From the NCBI GenBank assembly GCA_018401355.1, contig JAGYLD010000001.1, positions 1 through 64,000 of the forward strand: a stretch of DNA of 64,000 bases, written 5' to 3'. Made by a program: the position numbers and the translations under genes. The notes under the pieces were generated by a model. That model was given only the letters and a program-made list of their open reading frames with translations, was not told the DNA's origin and searched no databases. Positions 19,168 to 30,100 of the stretch are shown here, in pieces (position 1 is the stretch's first letter; each line of letters begins with the position of its first letter). Source of the DNA: Bacteroidales bacterium. GTDB lineage: Bacteria > Bacteroidota > Bacteroidia > Bacteroidales > B18-G4.

Positions 19168-21759
19168 CTATTGATTTTCAAACATCAAATTACCATCTTT
19201 AAAATCAACCAGGATCCGGGAATCCCTGTCGACTTCTCCGGAAAGGATCATCTTTGACAACTGATTCAAAAGATTCCTTTGCATCACGCGTTTTATCGGC
19301 CTTGCTCCAAATTGAGGATCAAATCCAATGTCAGCAATGTGATCGAGTGCAGCATCGGTAATTTCAATTTGCACACCATTCTTCTCAAGCATTTTTTTCA
19401 CTTGTTCAAACTGAAGCAAGACAATGTTTCTGATCTCTTCTTTTGTTAATGGTTTGAACATGATGATCTCATCAACACGGTTCAGGAATTCCGGGCGGAT
19501 TGTTTTCTTCAACAACTCGAAAACCTGTTCCCTGGTCCGGTTGTATATTTCCTCTTTGTTGCGGTCATTGATCTTGCTTATGTTATCCTGGATAATATGG
19601 GAACCGATATTTGAGGTCATGATAATAATTGTATTTTTAAAATCCACAACACGTCCCTTATTATCAGTTAGCCGGCCATCATCTAATACCTGCAATAAGA
19701 TGTTAAAAACATCAGGATGTGCTTTCTCTATCTCATCAAGCAAAACAACTGAATATGGTTTCCTGCGGATTGCCTCTGTCAATTGCCCGCTCTCATCATA
19801 TCCCACATACCCCGGAGGAGCACCAATCAACCTTGAAACGCTGTGTCTCTCCTGATATTCAGACATATCAATCCTTACTATATTGTTTTCATTGTCGAAA
19901 AGAAATTCAGCCAGTGCTTTGGCGAGTTCTGTTTTTCCAACACCAGTTGTTCCCAGGAAAATAAACGAACCAATTGGCCTTTTAACATCCTGTAACCCGG
20001 CACGGCTCCTTCGGATCGCATCCGAAACAGCCTCAATGGCTTCATCCTGACCCACAACACGCATATGAAGCTGCTTTTCAAGCTGTAAAAGTTTTTCCCT
20101 TTCACTTTGCAACATTTTATTAACCGGAATGCCAGTCCATCTTGATACGATCTCAGCAATTTCCTCTTCACCAATCTCCTCATTGATCATGGGCGAGTCA
20201 CCCTGCAATTCTTCCAACTTTGCTTTAAAAGCTTCAACACCTCCTTCAGCTTCCTGAATCTTTCCATATCGTATTTCAGCTACCTTGCCAAAATCACCCT
20301 CACGCTCAGCCCTTTCAGCTTCAAGCTTAAAATCTTCAATATCTTTTTTTCTCTGCTGGATGTTCTCAACGATTTCCTTTTCCTGTTGCCACTTTGCTTT
20401 CAGGACATTTCTTTCTTCCGTAAGGTTTGCAAGTTTTTCATTGATCTCTTTGAGCTTATTTTTATCCTTTTCCTTTTTGATGGCTTCCCGCTCTATTTCC
20501 AGTTGCCGCACCCTGCGCTCAATGATCTCCAGTGGCTCCGGCAATGAATTGATCTCCAGGCGAAGTTTTGAAGCAGCTTCGTCAATAAGGTCGATGGCTT
20601 TATCAGGAAGGAACCGGTCGGTAATGTACCGCTGAGACAACTCAACAGCAGCAATGATGGCCTCATCCTTGATCCTGACATGATGGTGGGTTTCATACCT
20701 TTCCTTCAATCCCCTTAATATGGATATCGCATCAAGCGTGTCAGGTTCATCAACCATAACCGGCTGAAACCTTCTTTCCAGGGCTTTGTCTTTCTCAAAA
20801 TATTTCTGATATTCCTTAAGTGTGGTAGCCCCGATGGCCCTTAGTTCACCACGAGCCAAAGCAGGTTTCAGGATGTTTGCAGCATCCATGGCTCCTTCTC
20901 CTCCACCTGCACCAACAAGGGTGTGTATTTCGTCAATAAACAAAACGATCTCACCATCTGACCCAACAACCTCTTTTACAACACTTTTTAAGCGCTCTTC
21001 AAACTCCCCCTTGTATTTCGCTCCGGCAATCAATGCACCCATATCAAGTGAATAAACCAATTTGGATTTGAGATTTTCCGGCACATCACCATTCACAATG
21101 CGGTGAGCCAGGCCTTCTGCAATGGCAGTCTTACCTGTTCCAGGCTCCCCGATAAGTATGGGATTGTTTTTCGTCCTTCGTGACAATATCTGTAGTATCC
21201 TGCGTATTTCCTCATCCCTTCCGATCACAGGATCCAGCTTACCGGAATTTGCCAGCTCGTTAAGGTTCCTGGCATACCGGTTTAATGCATTTAAAGCATC
21301 TTCAGCAGATTGCGAATTAACGGTCGATCCTTTGCGCAACTGCTTAATGGCAGTCTTCAGATCTTTCTCATTAACACCATTATCCTTTAAAAGCATCGCA
21401 GTTACATCCGTTCCTGAAAGAATGCCCAGAAGGATATGTTCAATGGTGACAAACTGATCATTGAATTCTTTCATAAAAGACTGAGCCTTTTGAAGAGCTT
21501 TGTTGGCATCTCCTGACAAATACTGGTCTCCACCGGTAACCTTCGGAAACCCTTCAATGATTTTATCCACTGCCTGTTCCATTACAGGCATATTGACATT
21601 AAGCTTTTTCAACAAAAACGGAACTACATTCTCATCAGCCTTCATTGTCCCTTTGAGAATATGGGCTGTCTCGATGGCCTGATTTTGCTGAGCAACAGCA
21701 ATCTCCTGTGCCTTCTGAATGGCTTCCTGTGATTTTATTGTAAAATTGTTAAAATTCAT
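19168..21759 (-). CDS. clpB: ATP-dependent chaperone ClpB
   Basis: Two AAA+ modules: GEPGTGKTAIAEGLA and GTTGVGKTELAKALAEFLF; middle coiled coil; VSRWTGIPVNKM; Clp N domain. Confidence 0.97.
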   Translation of the reverse strand: MNFNNFTIKSQEAIQKAQEIAVAQQNQAIETAHILKGTMKADENVVPFLLKKLNVNMPVMEQAVDKIIEGFPKVTGGDQYLSGDANKALQKAQSFMKEFNDQFVTIEHILLGILSGTDVTAMLLKDNGVNEKDLKTAIKQLRKGSTVNSQSAEDALNALNRYARNLNELANSGKLDPVIGRDEEIRRILQILSRRTKNNPILIGEPGTGKTAIAEGLAHRIVNGDVPENLKSKLVYSLDMGALIAGAKYKGEFEERLKSVVKEVVGSDGEIVLFIDEIHTLVGAGGGEGAMDAANILKPALARGELRAIGATTLKEYQKYFEKDKALERRFQPVMVDEPDTLDAISILRGLKERYETHHHVRIKDEAIIAAVELSQRYITDRFLPDKAIDLIDEAASKLRLEINSLPEPLEIIERRVRQLEIEREAIKKEKDKNKLKEINEKLANLTEERNVLKAKWQQEKEIVENIQQRKKDIEDFKLEAERAEREGDFGKVAEIRYGKIQEAEGGVEAFKAKLEELQGDSPMINEEIGEEEIAEIVSRWTGIPVNKMLQSEREKLLQLEKQLHMRVVGQDEAIEAVSDAIRRSRAGLQDVKRPIGSFIFLGTTGVGKTELAKALAEFLFDNENNIVRIDMSEYQERHSVSRLIGAPPGYVGYDESGQLTEAIRRKPYSVVLLDEIEKAHPDVFNILLQVLDDGRLTDNKGRVVDFKNTIIIMTSNIGSHIIQDNISKINDRNKEEIYNRTREQVFELLKKTIRPEFLNRVDEIIMFKPLTKEEIRNIVLLQFEQVKKMLEKNGVQIEITDAALDHIADIGFDPQFGARPIKRVMQRNLLNQLSKMILSGEVDRDSRILVDFKDGNLMFENQ

Positions 21760-22045
21760 ATATGTTTATCTCCCTTCTTTTTCTATTTTACTGCATTTTA
21801 GCTTTCAAAGATTCTGCCAAAGCATAGAAATATCAATTTAAGGACTATTTGACATATACCATCATGATAAACTTGACTTTTTGTCTATAAGGTTTACTAA
21901 TGATGAATAATTGGCGCTGTGAACAATAAATTTGATATTAGCACATTATTGATGTGTATAATGCAACGTCATCTTTACATGTATAAGTTTAAATTTTTAA
22001 TTAATTTTGCACCCCTGTAATCCCTGAAGGCTTAAATTCCGTTAC

Positions 22046-23302
22046 ATGAAAAAAGGCATTCTGTTTTTCATCATCCTGGCTAATTTAATGACAGCCAAAA
22101 CCTTTGCCCAGATTGATACTGTTAATGTTTTTCAGGCAGATACTGTTCTATATTGCCATATTGACAGCATTGCGCTGGATGCAGGCCCGGGTGTTACATA
22201 TTCATGGAATACAGGCCAGGAATCCCGGTTTATTTTTGTTAGTGAAAGTGACAATTACTCGGTCACGGTTTTCGACGGTACAAATTTCGAGGATGCTGAA
22301 TGTTATTTTATCAATGCCAGGATTGAAGTGGAAGGAGAAAAAGTTTGCTATAAGGATATCATCGGAATACAGGCTGAACCAAACCTCGACTTTCTAACTT
22401 ATATATGGAGTACAGGTGACACAAATTTCTTCACAACGGATACAATCCTGGATTCAACAACTTATTACCTCCAGGCAAACTTTAATAACCAGGTGTGCTA
22501 CGACAGTACAACCTTTACTATTTTCCCCAGAATGTACCTGAGTTTTGAGCAACCCAACCTGCTTTGTCCGGGAGGTGAATGCAAAGGACAGGTAAAAGCA
22601 ACTGCATCAGGAGGACTTGAACCATATCACTATAATTGGTTCTCTAAAATCGATCCAGAGAGTTCTTCCTATGCCATTGGACTCTGTGAAGGGCAGTATC
22701 GCATAATTGTATCTGATGGCTATGGGTGTGAACTGGACCTCTATACCGTGGAACTTTTGACATGCCAGACATTGAAGCAGAATACAGTCCGGATACTGTA
22801 TACATTACGAACCCACGTGCAATATTTTCTTTTTGAAAACAAAAGCATTGATTCTATAACTTTAACAGACTGGAGTTGGAGTTTTGGTGACAAAACAAAA
22901 TCCGACCTTGCAGCACCTGTTGTGTGTTCAAAGCACTGGCAACTACGATGCATTTTTAAATACACTACCCTTGACGGCTGCCGGGATTCTGTTCTCCTGA
23001 TGGTACCGGTTAAGGAACTGGAATTAGAAGTACACCCAACGTATTCACACCCAATGGGATGGAATCAATGATTATTTGAGATCAAGAAAGCATTAACTAC
23101 GTTTCTAATGAATTGGTGGTATACAGCCGTTGGGGAAAAAGAGTACTATGAACGGTTTTAATTATCAAAACGACTGGGATGGTGCAGGAAACTTGAAGGA
23201 GTGATTTTGTATTTATTTTTGTTATTAGCTTTGCCAGCTGCTTTGGAAGATGACAGGAAATATGGTCTGCATGCTACAGTCATCGGAAGGGGAAAGGACT
23301 AG
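22046..23302 (+). pseudogene. Degraded PKD-domain, T9SS-exported (type B / gliding-motility C-terminal domain) protein
   Basis: 341-aa ORF (signal peptide, PKD repeats DWSWSFGDKT) ends at a TGA. Continuation in other frames reads DGINDY, NELVVYSRWGKRV, NGFNYQNDWDGAGNLKE; internal segments DIEAEYSPDTVYITNPRAIFSF and VQSTGNYDAFL are also out of frame. Confidence 0.8.
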
Positions 23303-23373
23303 TATTTCAGGTACATTTTTACATTTGTAATACGTTATAAAAAAATGCAGGGTTTATTTCTTTTATCAGTACT

Positions 23374-23877
23374 ATGAAAAAATATTCTAAAATTAAATCT
23401 AATACTTTAGCAGGAATACTGGCATATATGGCAAGTATTACCATATTATCTTTTATGTTTTCCTGTGGAAACAGTAACAACAATGATCTTCCAGCCAATG
23501 TAGTCAGCAACCCAATCAGTGCCGACGGAGAAAACAAACTGGATGCACTTCCTGCAATTGAATTTGAAGAAACAACACATAATTTTGGAGATGTAATACA
23601 GGGAGAAAAGGTATCATATGCCTTCAAATTTACCAATACCGGAAAATCAGACCTGGTTATTGCAAAGGTCAGTGCAAGTTGCGGATGTACTGCAACAGAT
23701 TATCCGAGGAATGCAATCAAACCAGGAAAAGGCGGAGCCATATCGGTTACTTTTAACAGTGAGAACAGGCTTGGGTTTCAGAATAAATCAGTAAATGTAA
23801 TGGCCAATACCCAACCAAACCTCACTAAACTCAGAGTCAAAGCCAAGATCATAACACCAGATTCAATGAATAAATAA
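23374..23877 (+). CDS. DUF1573 domain protein (putative lipoprotein)
   Basis: FEETTHNFGDVIQGEKVSYAFKFTNTGKSDLVIAKVSASCGCTATDYPRNAIKPGKGGAISVTFNS. Confidence 0.93.
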   Translation: MKKYSKIKSNTLAGILAYMASITILSFMFSCGNSNNNDLPANVVSNPISADGENKLDALPAIEFEETTHNFGDVIQGEKVSYAFKFTNTGKSDLVIAKVSASCGCTATDYPRNAIKPGKGGAISVTFNSENRLGFQNKSVNVMANTQPNLTKLRVKAKIITPDSMNK

Positions 23878-23914
23878 TCTCAAAATCAAGATATTAACAT
23901 TTAATTAATCAATA

Positions 23915-24247
23915 ATGGAAAATTTACTCAGTATTCTTTTGTTTATGCCCCAGGGCGAAGGTGGTGAAGGTGGTGGATTCATGCAGTTTCTGCCACTGTT
24001 GCTGATCATCGTTGTATTTTATCTGTTTTTCATCCGTCCCCAGATGAAAAAATCAAAAGACCAGAAGAAATTCAGAGAATCACTCAAGAAAGGGGAAAAG
24101 GTTGTAACCATTGGAGGTATCCACGGAAAAATCACTGATGTTAAGGACAATACAGTTACAATAGACGTTGGAAATCAAAACCTGATGACTTTTGAAAAGT
24201 CTGCAGTCGCCATGGATTCTTCATCCAGGATTGATCAGAAAAATTAA
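23915..24247 (+). CDS. yajC: Preprotein translocase subunit YajC
   Basis: FLPLLLIIVVFYLFFIRPQMKKSKDQKKFRESLKKGEKVVTIGGIHGKI. Confidence 0.95.
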   Translation: MENLLSILLFMPQGEGGEGGGFMQFLPLLLIIVVFYLFFIRPQMKKSKDQKKFRESLKKGEKVVTIGGIHGKITDVKDNTVTIDVGNQNLMTFEKSAVAMDSSSRIDQKN

Positions 24248-24262
24248 TGTTTTAACGAGATA

Positions 24263-25255
24263 TTGAAATCCTCAATAATTGGTTTTATTAAAAGGGCAGG
24301 AAAAACCAGGGATGCCAAATACAGAAATCAATTGTACGTATTTCTGATTTGCCTTGGGCTTTCAGTTTTCATATGGTTGTTAATAAAAATGTCGCAATCA
24401 TATGTGACAACCATATCTTATAAATATGAGTTTTCCAACACACCTGCCGGCAAAATAATAAGGCCAGATGCAAGGAAGATACAACTCATTGTAAAAGGTA
24501 AAGGTGCTGATCTTTTTTCACTCAAATACCTCTCCATCAAGCCAAAAATAGTAATCGACCTCGGAAGCACCAGGATCAGGGCAGAAGAAAATTCAGAGCG
24601 TTTTTACATATTGCTTAGCTGGCTGAAACAGAAGTTCACCAACCAGCTCGATCCCGGCTTCCAGATAACCGAAATTCTCCCTGATACATTATTCTTTGAG
24701 CAAAGTAGCATCATTACAAAAAAAATTCCTGTTAATCCTGTAATCGATTTGGAATTCAGGAAACAATTTCTACAATATGACAGTATCATTGTTACTCCAT
24801 CCTGCATCACCCTACAGGGGCCGGCTGCTTATATTGACACACTGACATTTTTGAAGACAGAATCCGAATCTATTGATGATCTGCATGAAACAAAAACCGT
24901 TAAACTAAAAATTATCAAACCATTCAAAGGACCAGATTTTCAATACTCCTCCGACAATGTTGACATCATGGTTCCGGTAGAAAAGTTCACAGAATCAAAC
25001 ATAAAAATTCCTATCATTATTGAGCCTGGAAATCCGGATGTCCGGATAAAAACATTCCCTGCAGAAGTTACCATAAAGTTTCTTGTCGCTTTAAAAGACT
25101 ATCCAAGGATAAGCAAAAATCAGTTCCAGGTTAAAGCAAAATATGATGGCCGGCAAACACAAAAACTTGAACTAAAACTCACTCAAAAACCCTCCTTCGT
25201 CCGGTCCGTAAAACTGGAACCTGTAAGCGTGGATTTTATCATCATGAAAAAATGA
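24263..25255 (+). CDS. YbbR/CdaR-like domain protein
   Basis: N-terminal TM (FLICLGLSVFIWLLIKMSQ) then YbbR-like repeats; TTG start; located between yajC and coaE. Confidence 0.75.
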   Translation: MKSSIIGFIKRAGKTRDAKYRNQLYVFLICLGLSVFIWLLIKMSQSYVTTISYKYEFSNTPAGKIIRPDARKIQLIVKGKGADLFSLKYLSIKPKIVIDLGSTRIRAEENSERFYILLSWLKQKFTNQLDPGFQITEILPDTLFFEQSSIITKKIPVNPVIDLEFRKQFLQYDSIIVTPSCITLQGPAAYIDTLTFLKTESESIDDLHETKTVKLKIIKPFKGPDFQYSSDNVDIMVPVEKFTESNIKIPIIIEPGNPDVRIKTFPAEVTIKFLVALKDYPRISKNQFQVKAKYDGRQTQKLELKLTQKPSFVRSVKLEPVSVDFIIMKK

Positions 25256-25842
25256 TCAAGGCAGGAATAACCGGAATTATAGGCAGTGGAAAAAGCACAG
25301 TTACAAAGATCTTTGAAATTCTGGGTGCGAAGATCTACAATGCCGACCAGGAGGCCAAAAGATTGTATCATGATCCTGATGTTATTCAGGAAGTCGCATC
25401 AGCCTTCGGGTCTGGAATCCTTGACCATAACCTGCATGTCAACCTAAAAAAACTTTCGGAAAAAGTTTTCCACAATGCAAATTCCATCGAAAAAATAAAT
25501 AAAATAATTCATCCAAGGGTCAAAGCCGCATTGGAAAAATGGATCAAACAGCAGGAAAAATCTTCCATTTTATTGTATGAATCGGCACTATTGTTTGAAA
25601 GTGGCTTTTATCAGTTTTTCGATAAAAATATCGTTGTAGCTGCACCCGAAGATTTATGCATTATCAGGGTTATGAAAAGAAGCGGGTTAACGGTCGGTGA
25701 GATAAAAAAGAGAATGGCACTGCAAATGACCAATGAACAAAAAATATCCATGGCAGATTATATCATTCACAATGATGGACAATCAATGGTCCTTCCTCAG
25801 GTATTAAGATTGCATCGTGAGCTTGCATTACATGCTCCTTAA
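25252..25842 (+). CDS. coaE: Dephospho-CoA kinase
   Basis: AGITGIIGSGKSTVTKIFEILGAKIYNADQEAKRLYHDPDV; ATGA overlap with the upstream gene. Confidence 0.92.
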   Translation: MIKAGITGIIGSGKSTVTKIFEILGAKIYNADQEAKRLYHDPDVIQEVASAFGSGILDHNLHVNLKKLSEKVFHNANSIEKINKIIHPRVKAALEKWIKQQEKSSILLYESALLFESGFYQFFDKNIVVAAPEDLCIIRVMKRSGLTVGEIKKRMALQMTNEQKISMADYIIHNDGQSMVLPQVLRLHRELALHAP

Positions 25843-26054
25843 GCACTTCCAACTTCTTATTTATATTTTATATATGTATTATAAACATTTATAAAGTTAC
25901 CCCCGGAACATCCGGGTTGGTGAAATTATTGACATTGCCTCCTGATATTCTTAACTTTGTGTAAGATTGGTGACTGTTTATTCTAATTCTTTTATTGCTG
26001 TTAATCACTCGGCCTTATATGCCACATTTTTACATAGATTAAAATAAAAGAAAA

Positions 26055-26279
26055 ATGGATAAAGCTCAAATTCAGGAAATACTGATTGAGGCCATCTCAA
26101 AAAATGCAGATGATACAGGATGGGCTAACCTTGCAAAGATCGGGGCTATGCTGAGAAAAATGGGATTAAAATATGGAAGATTATCCCGCATGCTCAAGGA
26201 TTATGAAGAGGTTATCGAAATGAAGATTGATGATTCAATTGAACCTCCTGTAGCTTATGCCAAAGTTATTGAGAATTAG
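26055..26279 (+). CDS. Stand-alone OST-HTH/LOTUS-like small protein
   Basis: 74 aa; LIEAISKNADDTGWANLAKIGAMLRKMGLKYGRLSRMLKDYEEVIEMKID resembles OST-HTH domains of LabA/NYN proteins. Confidence 0.6.
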   Translation: MDKAQIQEILIEAISKNADDTGWANLAKIGAMLRKMGLKYGRLSRMLKDYEEVIEMKIDDSIEPPVAYAKVIEN

Positions 26280-26337
26280 TTTTAAAATAAGAAACCGGCC
26301 TCAAATTCTTTAAACCGGTATTACCGGAAGGGGGATA

Positions 26338-28299
26338 TTATTTTTTCTTCTGAAACTGATTGGGATTGTAACCACGCTTTTTTGCAGCTTCTTCCAGGCG
26401 TTTCTGAAAACCAGATTTCTTTTTGGGTTTCTTTTTATTCTCCTGCAATTTCTCATAGATTTTTTCTTCATTAATGGTCTTCCTGATCACAAACATTTGT
26501 CCAAATGTGATAAGGTTCGCCAGCAAGTAATAATAACTCAGCGCTGAGGCATAATTATTAAATATTCCCAGGAACATTACAGGCATGATGTACATCATGG
26601 TTTTCATACCTGGCATTTGAGTGCTTGAAGATCCCATCATCTGATTATTGATCCTTGTATACATAATAGTAGATACCGTCATCAGTAATGTAAACAAACT
26701 TACATGGCTGCCATAGAATGGGATATTAAAAGGAAGATCCATTATAGAATCATAGCTTGAGAGATCAGTTGCCCAAAGAAAAGGTTGCTGGCGCAATTCT
26801 ATGGAAGAAGGAAAGAACCTGAACATGGCCAGTAATATAGGAAGCTGCAATAGCATCGGAACACATCCTGCCATCGGGTTGACCCCGGCTTTTCGGTATA
26901 ACTCCATGGTAGCTTGCTGCTTCTTCATAGCATCTTCCTTCTTGGGAAACTTTTTGGAGATCTCATCGATTTCAGGTTTCAGGACACGCATTTTGGCCGT
27001 TGACCTGTACATCTTGTATGCTATAGGCATCAAAACAATTTTCAAAAGAATGGTGAGAACAAGAATGATGATTCCGTAATTCCAACCCAGGCTACCCAGA
27101 AAATTAAATACGGGAATAACAGCAAAGCGGTTTATCCATTGCATAAGGAAGAAACTCCACCCGAGAGGTATCTGACGTTCAAGGTCCAATTTATATGAAC
27201 GCATTACATTATAGCTAAGCGGGCCCAGGTAAAAATCCATTTTATAAGCCTGGTTGCCTACTCCATTGTATGGCAAACCCAATGTTACTTCCATAGATTT
27301 AAGATACCTGTTGCTTTTTGGATCAGGTACCGTGAAAGTTTTCATCACCGGATTCACAAAAAAATCATCGGAGATAATGGTGGAAGAAAAAAAGTGCTGT
27401 TTAAAAGAAACCCATTTGATTTTATCAGTCAATGATTCATAATCATCTTTGGTTTCTGACATGTAATCAACATCCCCATCGCTATATTTATAATAGATCG
27501 TAGATCCGTTGAAACGGTCAATTGTTTTTTCCTGCATGCGAAGGTTGGCACTCCATAAGAGGTCAATAATATTGCCACTTGAAGAAATCACATCATTCAT
27601 TCCAACCATGTTAACATCTAACCCAACCATGTAATTGTCGGGCTGAACTGTATAAACATACTCGATATATTTGTTTCTGTTATAAGTACCTTCCTGCCCA
27701 TCAACAAACAAGCGCATGGAAACATCAACCGGCCGGCCTTCCTGAGCAATAATTTCTTCATTTCCTTCAACCGGGTTTCCATTCACATAGGCTTTAAAAT
27801 AAAGGTTATCGGTAAAAATGGCTTTATTACCGGCAAAAAACTGAAGTCCAAAAACGGATGTATCTGAATCAAAGAGAATAAGAGGCAATGAATCATATGT
27901 TTGATAATCCTTCAATTCAGCTTGGTATATTCTTCCACCCTTTGTGGATAAAGATATCTTCAGAACATCATTTTCCAAAGTGATGTACTCATCCTCACCC
28001 AGGGATGACAATGAAAACACACCAAAATTTTCCAGGGCCTTTTCTTTGATCAAAGTTGTATCAACAGGCTGTTGAATGTCTTTGGATTTTTTGGCTGACT
28101 CTGCAGCAACTTTTCTTTCTGCTTCCTTTAATATTTTAGCTTTTGTTAGCGAGTCAAGTCTCTTTTCCTGCAACAGAGCAAGGGAATCCTGTATTCGTTG
28201 TTGTTTTTCCAGCTCTTCCTCGGACGGCCTCATCAAAAGGCTCCAGCCAATAAAAATTCCAAATATCAGAACAAGGCCTATAATCGTGTTTCTATTCAT
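26338..28299 (-). CDS. yidC: Membrane protein insertase YidC
   Basis: MNRNTIIGLVLIFGIFIGWSLLMRPS; periplasmic domain; WNYGIIILVLTILLKIVLMPIAYKMYRSTAKMRVLKPEI; QMPGMKTMMYIMPVMFLGIFNNYASALSYYYLLANL. Confidence 0.96.
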   Translation of the reverse strand: MNRNTIIGLVLIFGIFIGWSLLMRPSEEELEKQQRIQDSLALLQEKRLDSLTKAKILKEAERKVAAESAKKSKDIQQPVDTTLIKEKALENFGVFSLSSLGEDEYITLENDVLKISLSTKGGRIYQAELKDYQTYDSLPLILFDSDTSVFGLQFFAGNKAIFTDNLYFKAYVNGNPVEGNEEIIAQEGRPVDVSMRLFVDGQEGTYNRNKYIEYVYTVQPDNYMVGLDVNMVGMNDVISSSGNIIDLLWSANLRMQEKTIDRFNGSTIYYKYSDGDVDYMSETKDDYESLTDKIKWVSFKQHFFSSTIISDDFFVNPVMKTFTVPDPKSNRYLKSMEVTLGLPYNGVGNQAYKMDFYLGPLSYNVMRSYKLDLERQIPLGWSFFLMQWINRFAVIPVFNFLGSLGWNYGIIILVLTILLKIVLMPIAYKMYRSTAKMRVLKPEIDEISKKFPKKEDAMKKQQATMELYRKAGVNPMAGCVPMLLQLPILLAMFRFFPSSIELRQQPFLWATDLSSYDSIMDLPFNIPFYGSHVSLFTLLMTVSTIMYTRINNQMMGSSSTQMPGMKTMMYIMPVMFLGIFNNYASALSYYYLLANLITFGQMFVIRKTINEEKIYEKLQENKKKPKKKSGFQKRLEEAAKKRGYNPNQFQKKK

Positions 28300-28375
28300 C
28301 AGAAAGGGAATATTTTTCAGATCGGCAAAGTTAGTCCAAATACTTTAAAATGGAAAGTGACACAAACATTAATCA

Positions 28376-30031
<1,656 letters not shown>

Positions 30032-30100
30032 TTAACAGAAAAGTAAGTTTCTGATAATTTTCAAATAGTATTATCGATACAACACTGATTAGATCCAATC

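Noticed and set aside
26292-26330. CCGG-rich sequence (accggcctc...aaaccggtattaccgg) as a terminator for yidC
   Set aside because: Competing short palindromes and no convincing stem-plus-T-tract; not strong enough to call.
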